From Pelagibacteraceae bacterium (GTDB lineage: Bacteria; Pseudomonadota; Alphaproteobacteria; HIMB59; GCA-002718135): DNA of 64,000 nucleotides. This document shows positions 1-8,145 of the stretch, piece by piece (positions within the stretch are counted from its first letter, which is position 1; every line of letters begins with the position of its first letter). The notes under the pieces are model-generated. The model searched no databases. It had not been told where the DNA came from and saw nothing but the letters and a program-made list of their open reading frames with translations. A program made the translations under genes and the position numbers. The DNA lies in the NCBI GenBank assembly GCA_002718135.1, contig PBDN01000002.1, forward strand, positions 85,678 to 149,677, read 5' to 3'.

Positions 1-656
1 TGTTTTTCAATAGCATCAGCCCCAGCACCAATAGCAACCAATGGTAATAATTTAGAGGCATCAGAGTTACCCAAAGAGTGATCCATAAAACCTACATTTG
101 TATTTGGGTATTTTTCTTTGTATTCATTAATTTTTAACAAATTGTTGTCTTTCAATAAAGTTGGCTCTGATTGTATTCCATGTAAAATTGTTACATTGTT
201 TTTATAAATATTTAAACTTAGTAATTTATCAATATCTTCAATCTTTCTTCCAGAAACAGATATTAATATATTCTTAAAATTTTTAAAAGATTCTTTGATT
301 AATGAATAGTTAAAAAAATCTGCAGTAGATATTTTTACTCCATCAGCACCTATTTGTTTTGCAATTTTAAAACTTTTTGGACCATAAATATCAAAAAAAA
401 TTTTTTTGTTATGTTTATGTGTTGTTTTTACTAAATTTAACCATACGGCTGTGCTCATTTCTAAACTTTTAAATAATTTGTAGTGTTCATATAAGTTAGT
501 GCATAACTCATCAGCAAAAACTAGTTGAAATTTCACAATGTCTGCATTGGTTTTTAAAAAAGCATCTAATAAAAGATTTGCTAAGTACGGATTGCCTTCA
601 AAGCCCTGAGCAATTTCTGCAATAATTTGAACTTTTTTTTTGTTTTTATTTTTCAT
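1..656 (-). CDS. NeuB-family nonulosonic acid synthase (3' end cut by window edge)
   Basis: About 218 codons are visible, starting at ATG 656-654; the C-terminal part lies beyond base 1. The reverse-strand translation begins MKNKNKKKVQIIAEIAQGFE and continues with a TIM-barrel pattern typical of sialate/pseudaminate/legionaminate synthases: 'AEIAQ', 'ADIVKFQ', 'IFFDIYG', 'GADGVKIST' and 'VGFMDHSLG' (compare 'GYSDHT' in NeuB). Known members condense phosphoenolpyruvate with a 6-carbon amino sugar to make a nonulosonic acid. It is the most downstream visible gene of a minus-strand run with an aminotransferase, an aldo/keto reductase, an RmlD-like reductase and a PseB-like dehydratase, which supports a nine-carbon surface-sugar pathway. 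The sequence is divergent from textbook NeuB or PseI, so the exact sugar is unknown. The SAF antifreeze-like domain expected at the C-terminus is not in the window. Confidence 0.8.
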   Translation of the reverse strand, partial: MKNKNKKKVQIIAEIAQGFEGNPYLANLLLDAFLKTNADIVKFQLVFADELCTNLYEHYKLFKSLEMSTAVWLNLVKTTHKHNKKIFFDIYGPKSFKIAKQIGADGVKISTADFFNYSLIKESFKNFKNILISVSGRKIEDIDKLLSLNIYKNNVTILHGIQSEPTLLKDNNLLKINEYKEKYPNTNVGFMDHSLGNSDASKLLPLVAIGAGADAIEK

Positions 657-714
657 AAAATTAATTTACCTATCTTTATACAATTTAAATAAAAATTATA
701 TAATTTAAAAAAAA

Positions 715-2025
715 TTAATTAAATCTTTTAAATCCCGCCTGGCAAACAGGGACTTCTAATATTTTATTAACATCTCTCCCCTCTTCACATTCCTTTATTT
801 TTTTGAAAATTAAATTTAAATTTTCTATATATTCATCTACTAACTTTTTTGTATGACCTATAGATACAAAAATCATATTTGATGCAAGATAGCCTTCTTT
901 TAGCATTTCTTGAGCTATCAGTGTTTTGTATTCTAAATTTTTTTTAGAAATAAAATTTATACTTGGTATTGCGTCAATTCCTTCAATTACTACTTCTAAT
1001 TCATTTTTATCAGCAATATTTTTCCATTGATCTTTAATGTACCTTCCAGTACTGGAAATTATTTCCCATGATTTAATTCTTTTCATAACCTCTAATGATT
1101 TAAGAGCCGCTACAGATCCAAGTCTTTCTGTCCAAAATGTACTACTTATAAATGTTTGTTCTGCGCAAGACATTATATCTTTTTTTCCAACAACTGCAGT
1201 AATTGGGTAGCCGTTACCAAGTGCTTTACCAAACATAACCATATCTGGTTCTACATCACAGACTTTATATAAACCTCCTAATGTTTGCCTAAATCCAGAT
1301 GTGCATTCATCAAAAATAAGTATAATATTATGTTTATTACAAATTTTTCTTATATTTTTTAGAAAAGTAATATCAATCTTCTTTGTTCTAGCAACTTCCA
1401 TTTTTATAATACCAATAGATTTGTTAATAATAAGATTTTCCAATTCATCTATGAATCCATACTTGAATGTAAAAATTGTTTCTGAGAGATTTTTAGGCAC
1501 ACCATTCGATTTAAGTCCTGACATCAAGTGACCATCTAAATTATTTGAACTTGAAATATTAGCTGCGATATACCAATCATGCCAGCCATGATAACCACAT
1601 ACAGCAATATTAGTTTTATTCGTAGCGGCCCTCGCAATTCTAACTGCAATAGAATTTGCCTCTCCTCCTGTTCGAGCAAATCTTACCATATGTGACCAAT
1701 TATTAATTTCTATTAATTCATTTGCTAAATCTACTTCTTCATATGAATTTAAAGTAGAAATATTTCCTAAGGATATTGTCTTTTTAACTTCATCATCTAT
1801 TTCTTCATTTGAATATCCTAAAATGTTTGTGCCAACAGCAAAAAGAAAGTCTTTGTATCTATTATCATTTAGGTCCCAAATATTAATATCTTTAGATTTT
1901 TTAAAATAAGTAGGCCATCTATCTGGCAGCCAAAGTTCCGCTTTTTTTGAAAACAGCATTGATCCACCAGGTATAATTTTTTTCGCTTTAGACCAAAGTT
2001 TTGGTCCTTTGTTTTTGCTGCTCAT
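715..2025 (-). CDS. Class III PLP-dependent aminotransferase (glutamate-1-semialdehyde aminomutase-like)
   Basis: This 436 aa protein has the fold-type I aminotransferase landmarks in order: 'RTGGEANSIAVRIARA' (about 118-133, phosphate binding), 'YHGWHD' (about 145-150, cofactor stacking), 'IFDE' (Asp near 239, pyridine-nitrogen contact) and 'MFGKALGNGYP' (Lys near 267, Schiff base). It resembles HemL, but the setting inside a sugar cassette argues for transferring an amino group to a nucleotide-sugar or sugar acid rather than haem synthesis. The start is ATG 2025-2023. The neighbour upstream ends 24 bp away (2050) and the NeuB-like gene begins 58 bp downstream. Pseudaminate and legionaminate pathways normally use a DegT/PseC-type aminotransferase; a class III enzyme here is unusual. 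A misannotation as hemL would be easy; I infer a sugar role from context only. Confidence 0.85.
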   Translation of the reverse strand: MSSKNKGPKLWSKAKKIIPGGSMLFSKKAELWLPDRWPTYFKKSKDINIWDLNDNRYKDFLFAVGTNILGYSNEEIDDEVKKTISLGNISTLNSYEEVDLANELIEINNWSHMVRFARTGGEANSIAVRIARAATNKTNIAVCGYHGWHDWYIAANISSSNNLDGHLMSGLKSNGVPKNLSETIFTFKYGFIDELENLIINKSIGIIKMEVARTKKIDITFLKNIRKICNKHNIILIFDECTSGFRQTLGGLYKVCDVEPDMVMFGKALGNGYPITAVVGKKDIMSCAEQTFISSTFWTERLGSVAALKSLEVMKRIKSWEIISSTGRYIKDQWKNIADKNELEVVIEGIDAIPSINFISKKNLEYKTLIAQEMLKEGYLASNMIFVSIGHTKKLVDEYIENLNLIFKKIKECEEGRDVNKILEVPVCQAGFKRFN

Positions 2026-2049
2026 TTTATATTACTAAAGTTTATGCAT

Positions 2050-2925
2050 TTACCATAAGGATGGATTAATTAAAGAAATAATATTCTTTGATCTTTTAAA
2101 TTGATATTTTTTGTATTTTTTAGGAGGTTTATAATTTAATATTTCATTTAATTGTTCAAAATTATCAATTCCACAAACTAAATATTTTGCGTCCTTATTA
2201 ATTAATGCAAAATGTAGGCAATAGTAAAGGGCTTTATAATTGTTTTTTTGCAAAAATTTATGCCAATCATTAAGAATATTTTTCCATTTTTTAAATTTAA
2301 TTGGTAAAAATTTTGGATCTTGTAGCAAGACTCCTTGAAGAAAAATTGAGCGTGCATGAATCTCAATTTTATTTTTTTTTAATAAAAGTTTGAGTGTTTT
2401 ATTTTCTAGCCTCCTATCGAATACATTATAACTTAATTGGACAATAGATATTGATTTATAAATTGGTAAAATTTTAATTAAATTGTCCACATTGTATACT
2501 GAAATACCAATTTTAGAAATTAGTCCTTTTTTTTTCAATATAGATAAACTTTTAAATATTTTGCTTAATTGGCTTGCCTTTAACAAATCAAAATCATGTA
2601 TCAAAACTCCGTAAATTTTTTTTATTTTAAGTTTTTTAAGTGAATCATTTATTTTATTTTTGGAATACACTTCTATATTTTTCACATCCTTAAAAGATAT
2701 TTTTGTTGTTACGTTAATTTTTTTTAAATTAAATTTACCTAAAACTGATTCACTTTTTTTATAATCTGATGCTGTATCAATATTTATTATTTTTTTTTTA
2801 TTTAATTGATAAATAATTTTTTTTATTTCATTCAGTGGCATTCTTTTGCCCTTATTAAAAGCACCGTAATTAAAACCAATTTGAGCAGTTCCTATAGAAA
2901 GTTTTTTGTTTAATAGCTTGTTCAC
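2050..2925 (-). CDS. Aldo/keto reductase of a surface-sugar cassette
   Basis: The 291 aa product has the (alpha/beta)8 aldo/keto reductase pattern: 'IGTAQIGFNYG' at the N-terminus, 'NIDTASDYKKSE' with the Asp and catalytic Tyr (about 49-56), 'VTTKIS' with the Lys, and 'YGVLIHD' with the His. These enzymes reduce carbonyls with NADPH. It is probably cytoplasmic, with no signal peptide. Translation begins at GTG 2925-2923; no ATG precedes the conserved N-terminus. It is rich in Lys/Ile/Asn codons, like the two genes around it, so the cassette is at the AT-rich end of the window. Its place between an RmlD-like reductase and an aminotransferase suggests it reduces or oxidises a sugar intermediate. 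The substrate is not readable from sequence. Confidence 0.85.
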   Translation of the reverse strand: MNKLLNKKLSIGTAQIGFNYGAFNKGKRMPLNEIKKIIYQLNKKKIINIDTASDYKKSESVLGKFNLKKINVTTKISFKDVKNIEVYSKNKINDSLKKLKIKKIYGVLIHDFDLLKASQLSKIFKSLSILKKKGLISKIGISVYNVDNLIKILPIYKSISIVQLSYNVFDRRLENKTLKLLLKKNKIEIHARSIFLQGVLLQDPKFLPIKFKKWKNILNDWHKFLQKNNYKALYYCLHFALINKDAKYLVCGIDNFEQLNEILNYKPPKKYKKYQFKRSKNIISLINPSLW

Positions 2926-2963
2926 AATATTTAATTATTAATAATTCATTTTAATCATAGAAA

Positions 2964-3878
2964 TTATAATTTAAAAATATCAAAATTTTTTTTATTTTGA
3001 TAAATTGTTTTTATATATTTTATCTGGTTTTTTATGCTTGGAATTTTAATATTTAGGTTATTTTTTATTTTTTCATTACTTAAGCTCATATCTTTGGGTC
3101 TTAATGCATTTTTTTTATTATAGACACTTTTAATTTTATAAATAAATTTTTGATTTAAATTAAACTCTTTAGCTATAATTTTTCCAAATTGATATTTGGA
3201 GATTCGTTCATTACCAACAATATTAAATATTCCTTTTTTGTTTTGAATAATAAGTTTCATTAAAATGTCAATTAACAAATATATAGAAATAGGTGTAAAA
3301 AAAATGTCATCAGTCAATTTTATGACCTTCCCTTTATTAACATTATACATAATATATTCACTGTAAGATCTTCTATAAGAAGTTCCAACACCAAAAAAGT
3401 TTGTTCTTATAATTAAAAAATTTTTAGAAAATTTCTTAATATATTTTTCGGCTAATAACTTGGTTTTTCCATAGTGGTTTATTGGATTGGGCTTAGATCT
3501 TTCGTTCATCAATTTCTTCTTACCGTTAAACAATTGATCAGTTGATATATGTATAATTTTTATTTTTTGTTTTTTGCAAATTTTAGCTATTTTTTTTGTC
3601 AATTCAGCATTGATTTTTTTTGCATTTGATTTGTTTTTTTCACACAAATCTACATCTGTTAGTGCAATGGTGTTAATTATGAATTTGATATTATTCTGCT
3701 TAACAAAATTATTAAGTTCATTTGTTTTAAATAAGTTGAGTCTAATATTCTTTGTATTTTCAATAACGATATATCTTTTGTTTATGAGCAAAAAAACATT
3801 AAATATATTGCGTAACTTTATTGCTAAATTAACACCCAGAAGACCTGAGCCTCCTGTAATTAAAATATTATTTTTCAC
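2964..3878 (-). CDS. RmlD-like SDR (dTDP-4-dehydrorhamnose reductase family)
   Basis: The 304 aa protein is an extended short-chain dehydrogenase: 'ILITGGSGLLGVNLA' (about 5-19) is the NAD(P)-binding GxxGxxG loop, 'IHISTDQLFNG' is the strand with the active-site Ser/Thr, and 'NHYGKTKLLAEKYI' supplies the YxxxK pair. RmlD-type enzymes reduce 4-keto deoxysugar nucleotides. Translation starts at GTG 3878-3876. It sits 10 bp downstream of the PseB-like gene, which makes a 4-keto-6-deoxy sugar nucleotide, so that product or a derivative is a natural substrate. No other rhamnose genes (rmlA/B/C) are present, so rhamnose synthesis is unlikely to be its role. The assignment to the family is firm; the reaction is inferred. 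Confidence 0.85.
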   Translation of the reverse strand: MKNNILITGGSGLLGVNLAIKLRNIFNVFLLINKRYIVIENTKNIRLNLFKTNELNNFVKQNNIKFIINTIALTDVDLCEKNKSNAKKINAELTKKIAKICKKQKIKIIHISTDQLFNGKKKLMNERSKPNPINHYGKTKLLAEKYIKKFSKNFLIIRTNFFGVGTSYRRSYSEYIMYNVNKGKVIKLTDDIFFTPISIYLLIDILMKLIIQNKKGIFNIVGNERISKYQFGKIIAKEFNLNQKFIYKIKSVYNKKNALRPKDMSLSNEKIKNNLNIKIPSIKNQIKYIKTIYQNKKNFDIFKL

Positions 3879-3888
3879 TAAAGTCAGA

Positions 3889-4905
3889 CTATGTAATAAG
3901 CTTGTTTTGATTTTTTTTAATCCACCTTGAAAGCTCTTCGGGCTTCATCCATTTAGGATTAGTTTCTGAAGAATATATGAAATTATTTTTAACCTTTTTT
4001 CCTTTTTTTATATATTTTTTTAAATATTTTTTATCGGCAATTAAAGGTAAAATTTTATAATATTCCTTGTATTCATATGTATACATAGAATCTTCTGAGC
4101 TAATCATCTGTTCATGTATTTTTTCACCCGGGCGAATCCCTATAAATTTGTATTTCGCATTTTTATTAACTGATTTTGCAATATCCATAATATTCATGGA
4201 AGGTATTTTTTTTACATAAATTTCACCACCATTCATATCTTCGAAAGCTTGCCAAACCAAATTAACACCTTCCTCTAATGTTATCATAAATCTTGTCATT
4301 CTTTTGTCCGTAATAGTAAAGTAGCCTTGCTTTTTTTGAGTTAAAAAAAAAGGAATAACTGATCCTCTTGATCCCATTACGTTGCCATATCTAACAATAG
4401 AAAATTTTGTACCCTTAATTCCCGAATAAACATTTGAAGAAATAAAAAGTTTATCAGAGGCTAATTTTGTAGCCCCATAAAAATTTATTGGATTGCAGGC
4501 TTTGTCTGTAGAAAGTGCAACAACTTTTTTTATTCCTTGATTAATAGCTGCATCTATTAGGTTCATCGCTCCTTCTATATTTGTTTTAACAGCCTCAAAA
4601 GGATTATACTCTGCAGTTGGAACTATTTTTGTAGCAGCTGCATGAACTACATAATCAACACCATCTAGCGATCTATGTAACCTATCTTTATCTCTAACAT
4701 CTCCAATAAAAAATCTAATAATAGGATTGTCATTATAAAGTTTTTGCATTTCCCATTGTTTCATTTCATCTCTTGAAAATATTATTAGTTTTTTAGGCTT
4801 AAAATGTTTTAAAGTCATAGCAACAAAATGGTGGCCAAATGAACCGGTTCCACCTGTAATTAGTATTACCTTATTGTTGAATATTTTTTTATTTGATGTA
4901 CTCAT
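3889..4905 (-). CDS. pseB: UDP-N-acetylglucosamine 4,6-dehydratase, PseB type
   Basis: This 338 aa protein closely follows PseB along its whole length: 'ILITGGTGSFGHHFV' (about 14-28), 'FIGDVRDKDRL', 'VVHAAATKIVPTAEYNPFEA', 'ALSTDKACNPINFYGATKLA' (YxxxK), 'RYGNVMGSRGSVIPFF' and 'KIPSMNIMDIA'. PseB removes water from UDP-GlcNAc and inverts C5, giving UDP-4-keto-6-deoxy-L-AltNAc, the first step of pseudaminic acid synthesis. It is cytoplasmic. It is the first gene of the minus-strand cassette, which runs leftwards to the NeuB-like gene. It starts at ATG 4905-4903, 58 bp from the divergent YbaK gene, so the shared promoter region is very short. The usual PseC, PseH, PseG and PseF partners are not visible; they may lie left of the window. 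Confidence 0.9.
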   Translation of the reverse strand: MSTSNKKIFNNKVILITGGTGSFGHHFVAMTLKHFKPKKLIIFSRDEMKQWEMQKLYNDNPIIRFFIGDVRDKDRLHRSLDGVDYVVHAAATKIVPTAEYNPFEAVKTNIEGAMNLIDAAINQGIKKVVALSTDKACNPINFYGATKLASDKLFISSNVYSGIKGTKFSIVRYGNVMGSRGSVIPFFLTQKKQGYFTITDKRMTRFMITLEEGVNLVWQAFEDMNGGEIYVKKIPSMNIMDIAKSVNKNAKYKFIGIRPGEKIHEQMISSEDSMYTYEYKEYYKILPLIADKKYLKKYIKKGKKVKNNFIYSSETNPKWMKPEELSRWIKKNQNKLIT

Positions 4906-4963
4906 GCTTTTTTTTGTAATACATTAAAGTTTTTTTTTACTACAGTTAACCTTTAAAGGAATT

Positions 4964-5476
4964 ATGATTGAAAAAAAAGATCTTTTAGAAAGCCTTATAA
5001 ATAAACAAATAAAATATGATGTTTATATGCACAAACCGGCTTTTACAGTTAACGATCTGGGATATTTTAAAAAAAAAATAGAAGGAGCACATACAAAAAA
5101 TCTTTTTTTAAAAAATAAAAAAAACAATTTTTTTTTAATTTCTTGTGAGGAAAAAGAGTTAATTGATTTAAAAAAATTTGCAAAGTCTATAAATTTAGGA
5201 AATTTATCTTTTGCTAGAGAAGAATTCTTAAAAGATTTGCTTGGTATAAAACCGGGTTCGGTATCTCCTTTTGGTCTTTTAAATGATATTAATAATAAAG
5301 TTTCTTTTTATTTAGACAAAACATTATTTAAAAGTTTTAAAATTAATTACCATCCACTTCAAAATAATTATACTATTACCTTAGAAACTAATAAATTTTT
5401 AGAATTCATGATTGAAAATAAGAAAAAAATTAATATCTATTCATTTAAAGAATATAAATTATTAGAAACTTTATGA
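4964..5476 (+). CDS. YbaK/ProX-type prolyl-tRNA editing deacylase
   Basis: The 170 aa product is a free-standing version of the prolyl-tRNA synthetase insertion domain. Visible family marks are 'GAHTKNLFLKNKK' (conserved Lys in the editing pocket), the central 'LGNLSFAREEFLKDLLG' and 'GIKPGSVSPFGLLND'. Such proteins clear Ala or other mischarged residues from tRNA-Pro in the cytoplasm. The start is ATG 4964, preceded by a good ribosome site (TTTAAAGGA, 4 nt from the ATG). The gene overlaps the thioredoxin gene by 4 bp (ATGA), so the two are translationally coupled. The family is clear; which amino acid it edits (Ala, Cys or other) is not determined. Confidence 0.85.
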   Translation: MIEKKDLLESLINKQIKYDVYMHKPAFTVNDLGYFKKKIEGAHTKNLFLKNKKNNFFLISCEEKELIDLKKFAKSINLGNLSFAREEFLKDLLGIKPGSVSPFGLLNDINNKVSFYLDKTLFKSFKINYHPLQNNYTITLETNKFLEFMIENKKKINIYSFKEYKLLETL

Positions 5477-6330
5477 GTAACAACATTATAGAAGTAAGTG
5501 AAGAAAAATTTAACGACGAGGTTATTAATCAAAGTTCAAATAAATTAGTAGTTGTGGATTTTTGGGCACCGTGGTGTGAGCCATGCAAACAACTCACTCC
5601 AGTTCTTGAAAAAATTGTAAATAATTCTGACAAAGTGATACTTGCAAAAATCAATATTGATGAAAACCAACAAGTGGCATCGCAGTTAAAAATTCAATCA
5701 ATTCCAACCGTAATTGCATTTAAAGACAAACAAATAGTTAATGGATTTCAAGGTGTAATACCTGAAAATAAGATTATTGAGTTTATTGAAAAAGCTCTTG
5801 GAGAAAAATTATCTGAAGATTTTAGTGAATTTTACAGAAACATAGATGAACTTTTATCAAACAAAAAATATGATGAAGCAAATGATAACCTTTTAGATTT
5901 TATTTCTAAAAATTCTGAAGAGGTAAAAGCCATATCTTTATATTTAGAAAATTTATTAAACTTAAATCAATATGATGAAATAAATCAATTTATACAATCT
6001 TTAGATGAACAAATAGTGCAAGATTTAGAGATACAAAAAATTATAAAAAAATTAGAAATAATAAATAAAAGCTCATCGGGTCCAACAATTGAAGAAATGT
6101 TCGATCAACTTGCTAAAGATAAAAAAAATATTGATTTAGTTATAAAAATTTCAGAAAAATTTTTTTCATCCAAAAAATATGATGAGGCATTTAATCTTTT
6201 AATTGAAAAATATTCACTTGAAAGAAACAAAATTAAAACAAAAATGATAGAGTTTTTTGACGCATTGGGTAATTCTAATGAATATACAATTAAATATAGA
6301 AAAATACTTTCATCTATTATTTTTTCCTAA
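5473..6330 (+). CDS. Thioredoxin-domain protein with TPR tail (CnoX/YbbN-like)
   Basis: Residues 1-110 form a thioredoxin fold with 'VVVDFWAPWCEPCKQLTPVL'; the active site is C35-E-P-C38, not the common CGPC. The rest of the 285 aa protein is helical with two or three tetratricopeptide-like units (for example 'LLSNKKYDEANDNLLDFI' and 'FFSSKKYDEAFNLLIEKY'). This layout matches CnoX/YbbN co-chaperones, which hold oxidised proteins and pass them to GroEL or DnaK. Unlike E. coli CnoX, which has SQHC, both cysteines are kept here, so a redox role is likely. There is no signal peptide, so it is cytoplasmic. It overlaps the upstream gene by 4 bp and is followed after 2 bp by the LON-domain gene. Confidence 0.85.
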   Translation: MSNNIIEVSEEKFNDEVINQSSNKLVVVDFWAPWCEPCKQLTPVLEKIVNNSDKVILAKINIDENQQVASQLKIQSIPTVIAFKDKQIVNGFQGVIPENKIIEFIEKALGEKLSEDFSEFYRNIDELLSNKKYDEANDNLLDFISKNSEEVKAISLYLENLLNLNQYDEINQFIQSLDEQIVQDLEIQKIIKKLEIINKSSSGPTIEEMFDQLAKDKKNIDLVIKISEKFFSSKKYDEAFNLLIEKYSLERNKIKTKMIEFFDALGNSNEYTIKYRKILSSIIFS

Positions 6331-6332
6331 AA

Positions 6333-6920
6333 ATGAAATTTCCAATTTTTCCTTTAAATGGGGCTGTATTATTCCCAGGCACTAATTTACCACTAAATAT
6401 ATTTGAAAATAGGTACTTAAAAATGGTTGATTATGCCCTATCAAACAAAAGATTAATTGGCATGATACAAACAGATTCAAATAATGAATTATACAAAATA
6501 GGGTGTTTGGGAAAAATAACAAGTTTTAATGAAACAGAAGATGGAAGATATTTGATAAATTTGGATGGTGTTAATCGATTTTCTGTTACAAAAGAAATTA
6601 AAAGCTCAAGTGATTTTAGAATTGTAGAGGGAGAAACAATTTTGAACAATAAAATAATTTCCAAAAAAATAGATAAGCAAAAACTAATTACAAAATTTTC
6701 ACTATATTTAAATAAAAAAAATGTAAATATTAACCTCAAAGATATTAAAGAACTCGATGTCGATCAAATGTGTAAACTTATAGCAATGATATCCCCTTTC
6801 GACAATGTTGATAAACAAATGTTGCTAGAATTAAAAAAAGCTGATGAGTTTTATATTAAGCTATTGTCAATTCTAGATATTGAAACTGCTATACAAAGCA
6901 AACAACAATTAATAAATTAA
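6333..6920 (+). CDS. LON peptidase N-terminal substrate-binding domain protein
   Basis: The 195 aa protein starts 'KFPIFPLNGAVLFPGTNLPL' and has 'IFENRYLKMVDYAL' and 'GCLGKITSFNETEDGRYLI', the standard pattern of stand-alone LON substrate-binding (PUA-like) domains. It has no AAA or protease part, so it is not Lon itself. The cellular role of these stand-alone proteins is poorly defined; they are common in Alphaproteobacteria next to a YbbN-type thioredoxin, as here. The start is ATG 6333. Its stop shares the palindrome TTAA (6917-6920) with the stop of the convergent UbiH-family gene. There is no room for a terminator between the two. Confidence 0.85.
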   Translation: MKFPIFPLNGAVLFPGTNLPLNIFENRYLKMVDYALSNKRLIGMIQTDSNNELYKIGCLGKITSFNETEDGRYLINLDGVNRFSVTKEIKSSSDFRIVEGETILNNKIISKKIDKQKLITKFSLYLNKKNVNINLKDIKELDVDQMCKLIAMISPFDNVDKQMLLELKKADEFYIKLLSILDIETAIQSKQQLIN

Positions 6921-8098
6921 AAACCCATTGCAAATTTTGTAATTTTATTTTTTAATTTATTATTATCATTTATAATATTAAAACCTGTTTTTCTAAATAA
7001 ATTAAGTATGAAAAAATTATTTTTGAATAACCAGTTTAATTTATCTGTAATTTGATACATTTCAAAAGTATCAAAATATAAACTTGAATTATAATTTTCA
7101 CAAAAATTTTCTGCCCCCAAAGGAATGCCAAATTTTTTTTGCTCAGAAATTAACTTGTTTAATTTAATTATATCTCTTAAACCCAGGTTCCACCCCTGAC
7201 CCGCAATTGGGTGAATTGAGTGTGCGGAGTCACCAATATAAATTACTCTTTTTTCATAAAATCTTGAATTTATGTGTGCTGACAAAGGAAATAGTTGTTT
7301 GGATATAACATTTATAATCTTTCCACCGGGTAACTTTTTTTGATCATTAAGAAACTCTTTTATAAAATTATTATTAGAATTGAAAAGCGACTCAAGAAAA
7401 TCTGGCTTATTTGACCAAACCATAGAGCTACAAAATTGATTTTTAGTTTTTTTCATTGGCAAAATAGCCATAGGACCATTTTTATAAAAAAATTCATAAG
7501 CGGTATTTTGATGATTTTCTTTATGTGTAAAATTCAAAACAAGTGCCTTTTCAGGATAAGCTTTTTTAAATATAGGTGTACTAAGCATTTTTCTAATACT
7601 ACTATTTTTTCCATCGGCTGCAATTAACAAGTCTGAACTAATTCTATATTTATTTGAACAACCGACTACCTTGTCAGCAGCATACTGAATTTCATATAAA
7701 AAAGAATTGTCTAATATTGTTAATTTTTTTTCTTTAATTAGTTCCTTTAACAAAATATTATGAAATATACTGTTTTTAATAATGTATCCGAGATTTTTTT
7801 GTTTATTATTGATAAAGTCAATTTTGCTTAAAGGCGATCTGTCTATAACATCAATTTTATTTATTGGCTGCGCAAAATGTTTAATTTTTTTCCAAATGCC
7901 TATTTTGTTTAAAAAAAGTTTTGATCCCTCTGCTATTGCTACGGTTCTAATATCGTTTAAACTTCCTATTTTCTGTTTAAATATGTTGTTTTTTTCAACT
8001 ATAACAATCTTGTAACCTTGGCGTAAAAGGCAATATGAGGTTATTAATCCAATTAAGCCTGTGCCAATTATTAAGACTTGTGAATTAATTTGTTTCAT
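6917..8098 (-). CDS. UbiH/UbiF-family FAD-dependent ubiquinone hydroxylase
   Basis: The 393 aa protein has the class A flavin monooxygenase motifs: GxGxxG in 'VLIIGTGLIGLITSYCL' (about 8-24), 'LLIAADGKNSSIRKML' (DG fingerprint, about 157-172) and 'IYIGDSAHSIHPIAGQGWNL' (FAD ribityl GD motif, about 287-306). These signatures belong to ubiquinone ring hydroxylases (UbiH, UbiF, UbiL), which act at the inner membrane with O2 and NADPH. Alphaproteobacteria use varied sets of these enzymes with differing ring positions, so the exact carbon is not assignable. The start is ATG 8098-8096, divergent from ftsK with a 47 bp gap that must hold both promoters. Confidence 0.85.
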   Translation of the reverse strand: MKQINSQVLIIGTGLIGLITSYCLLRQGYKIVIVEKNNIFKQKIGSLNDIRTVAIAEGSKLFLNKIGIWKKIKHFAQPINKIDVIDRSPLSKIDFINNKQKNLGYIIKNSIFHNILLKELIKEKKLTILDNSFLYEIQYAADKVVGCSNKYRISSDLLIAADGKNSSIRKMLSTPIFKKAYPEKALVLNFTHKENHQNTAYEFFYKNGPMAILPMKKTKNQFCSSMVWSNKPDFLESLFNSNNNFIKEFLNDQKKLPGGKIINVISKQLFPLSAHINSRFYEKRVIYIGDSAHSIHPIAGQGWNLGLRDIIKLNKLISEQKKFGIPLGAENFCENYNSSLYFDTFEMYQITDKLNWLFKNNFFILNLFRKTGFNIINDNNKLKNKITKFAMGF

Positions 8099-8145
8099 AC
8101 TTTACTTCGAATTACCTTATTTTATATATAATACAATTAATAATT

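Noticed and set aside
715..2025. Annotation of the class III aminotransferase as HemL
   Set aside because: The neighbours are all sugar-nucleotide genes, and cassette context favours a sugar aminotransferase.
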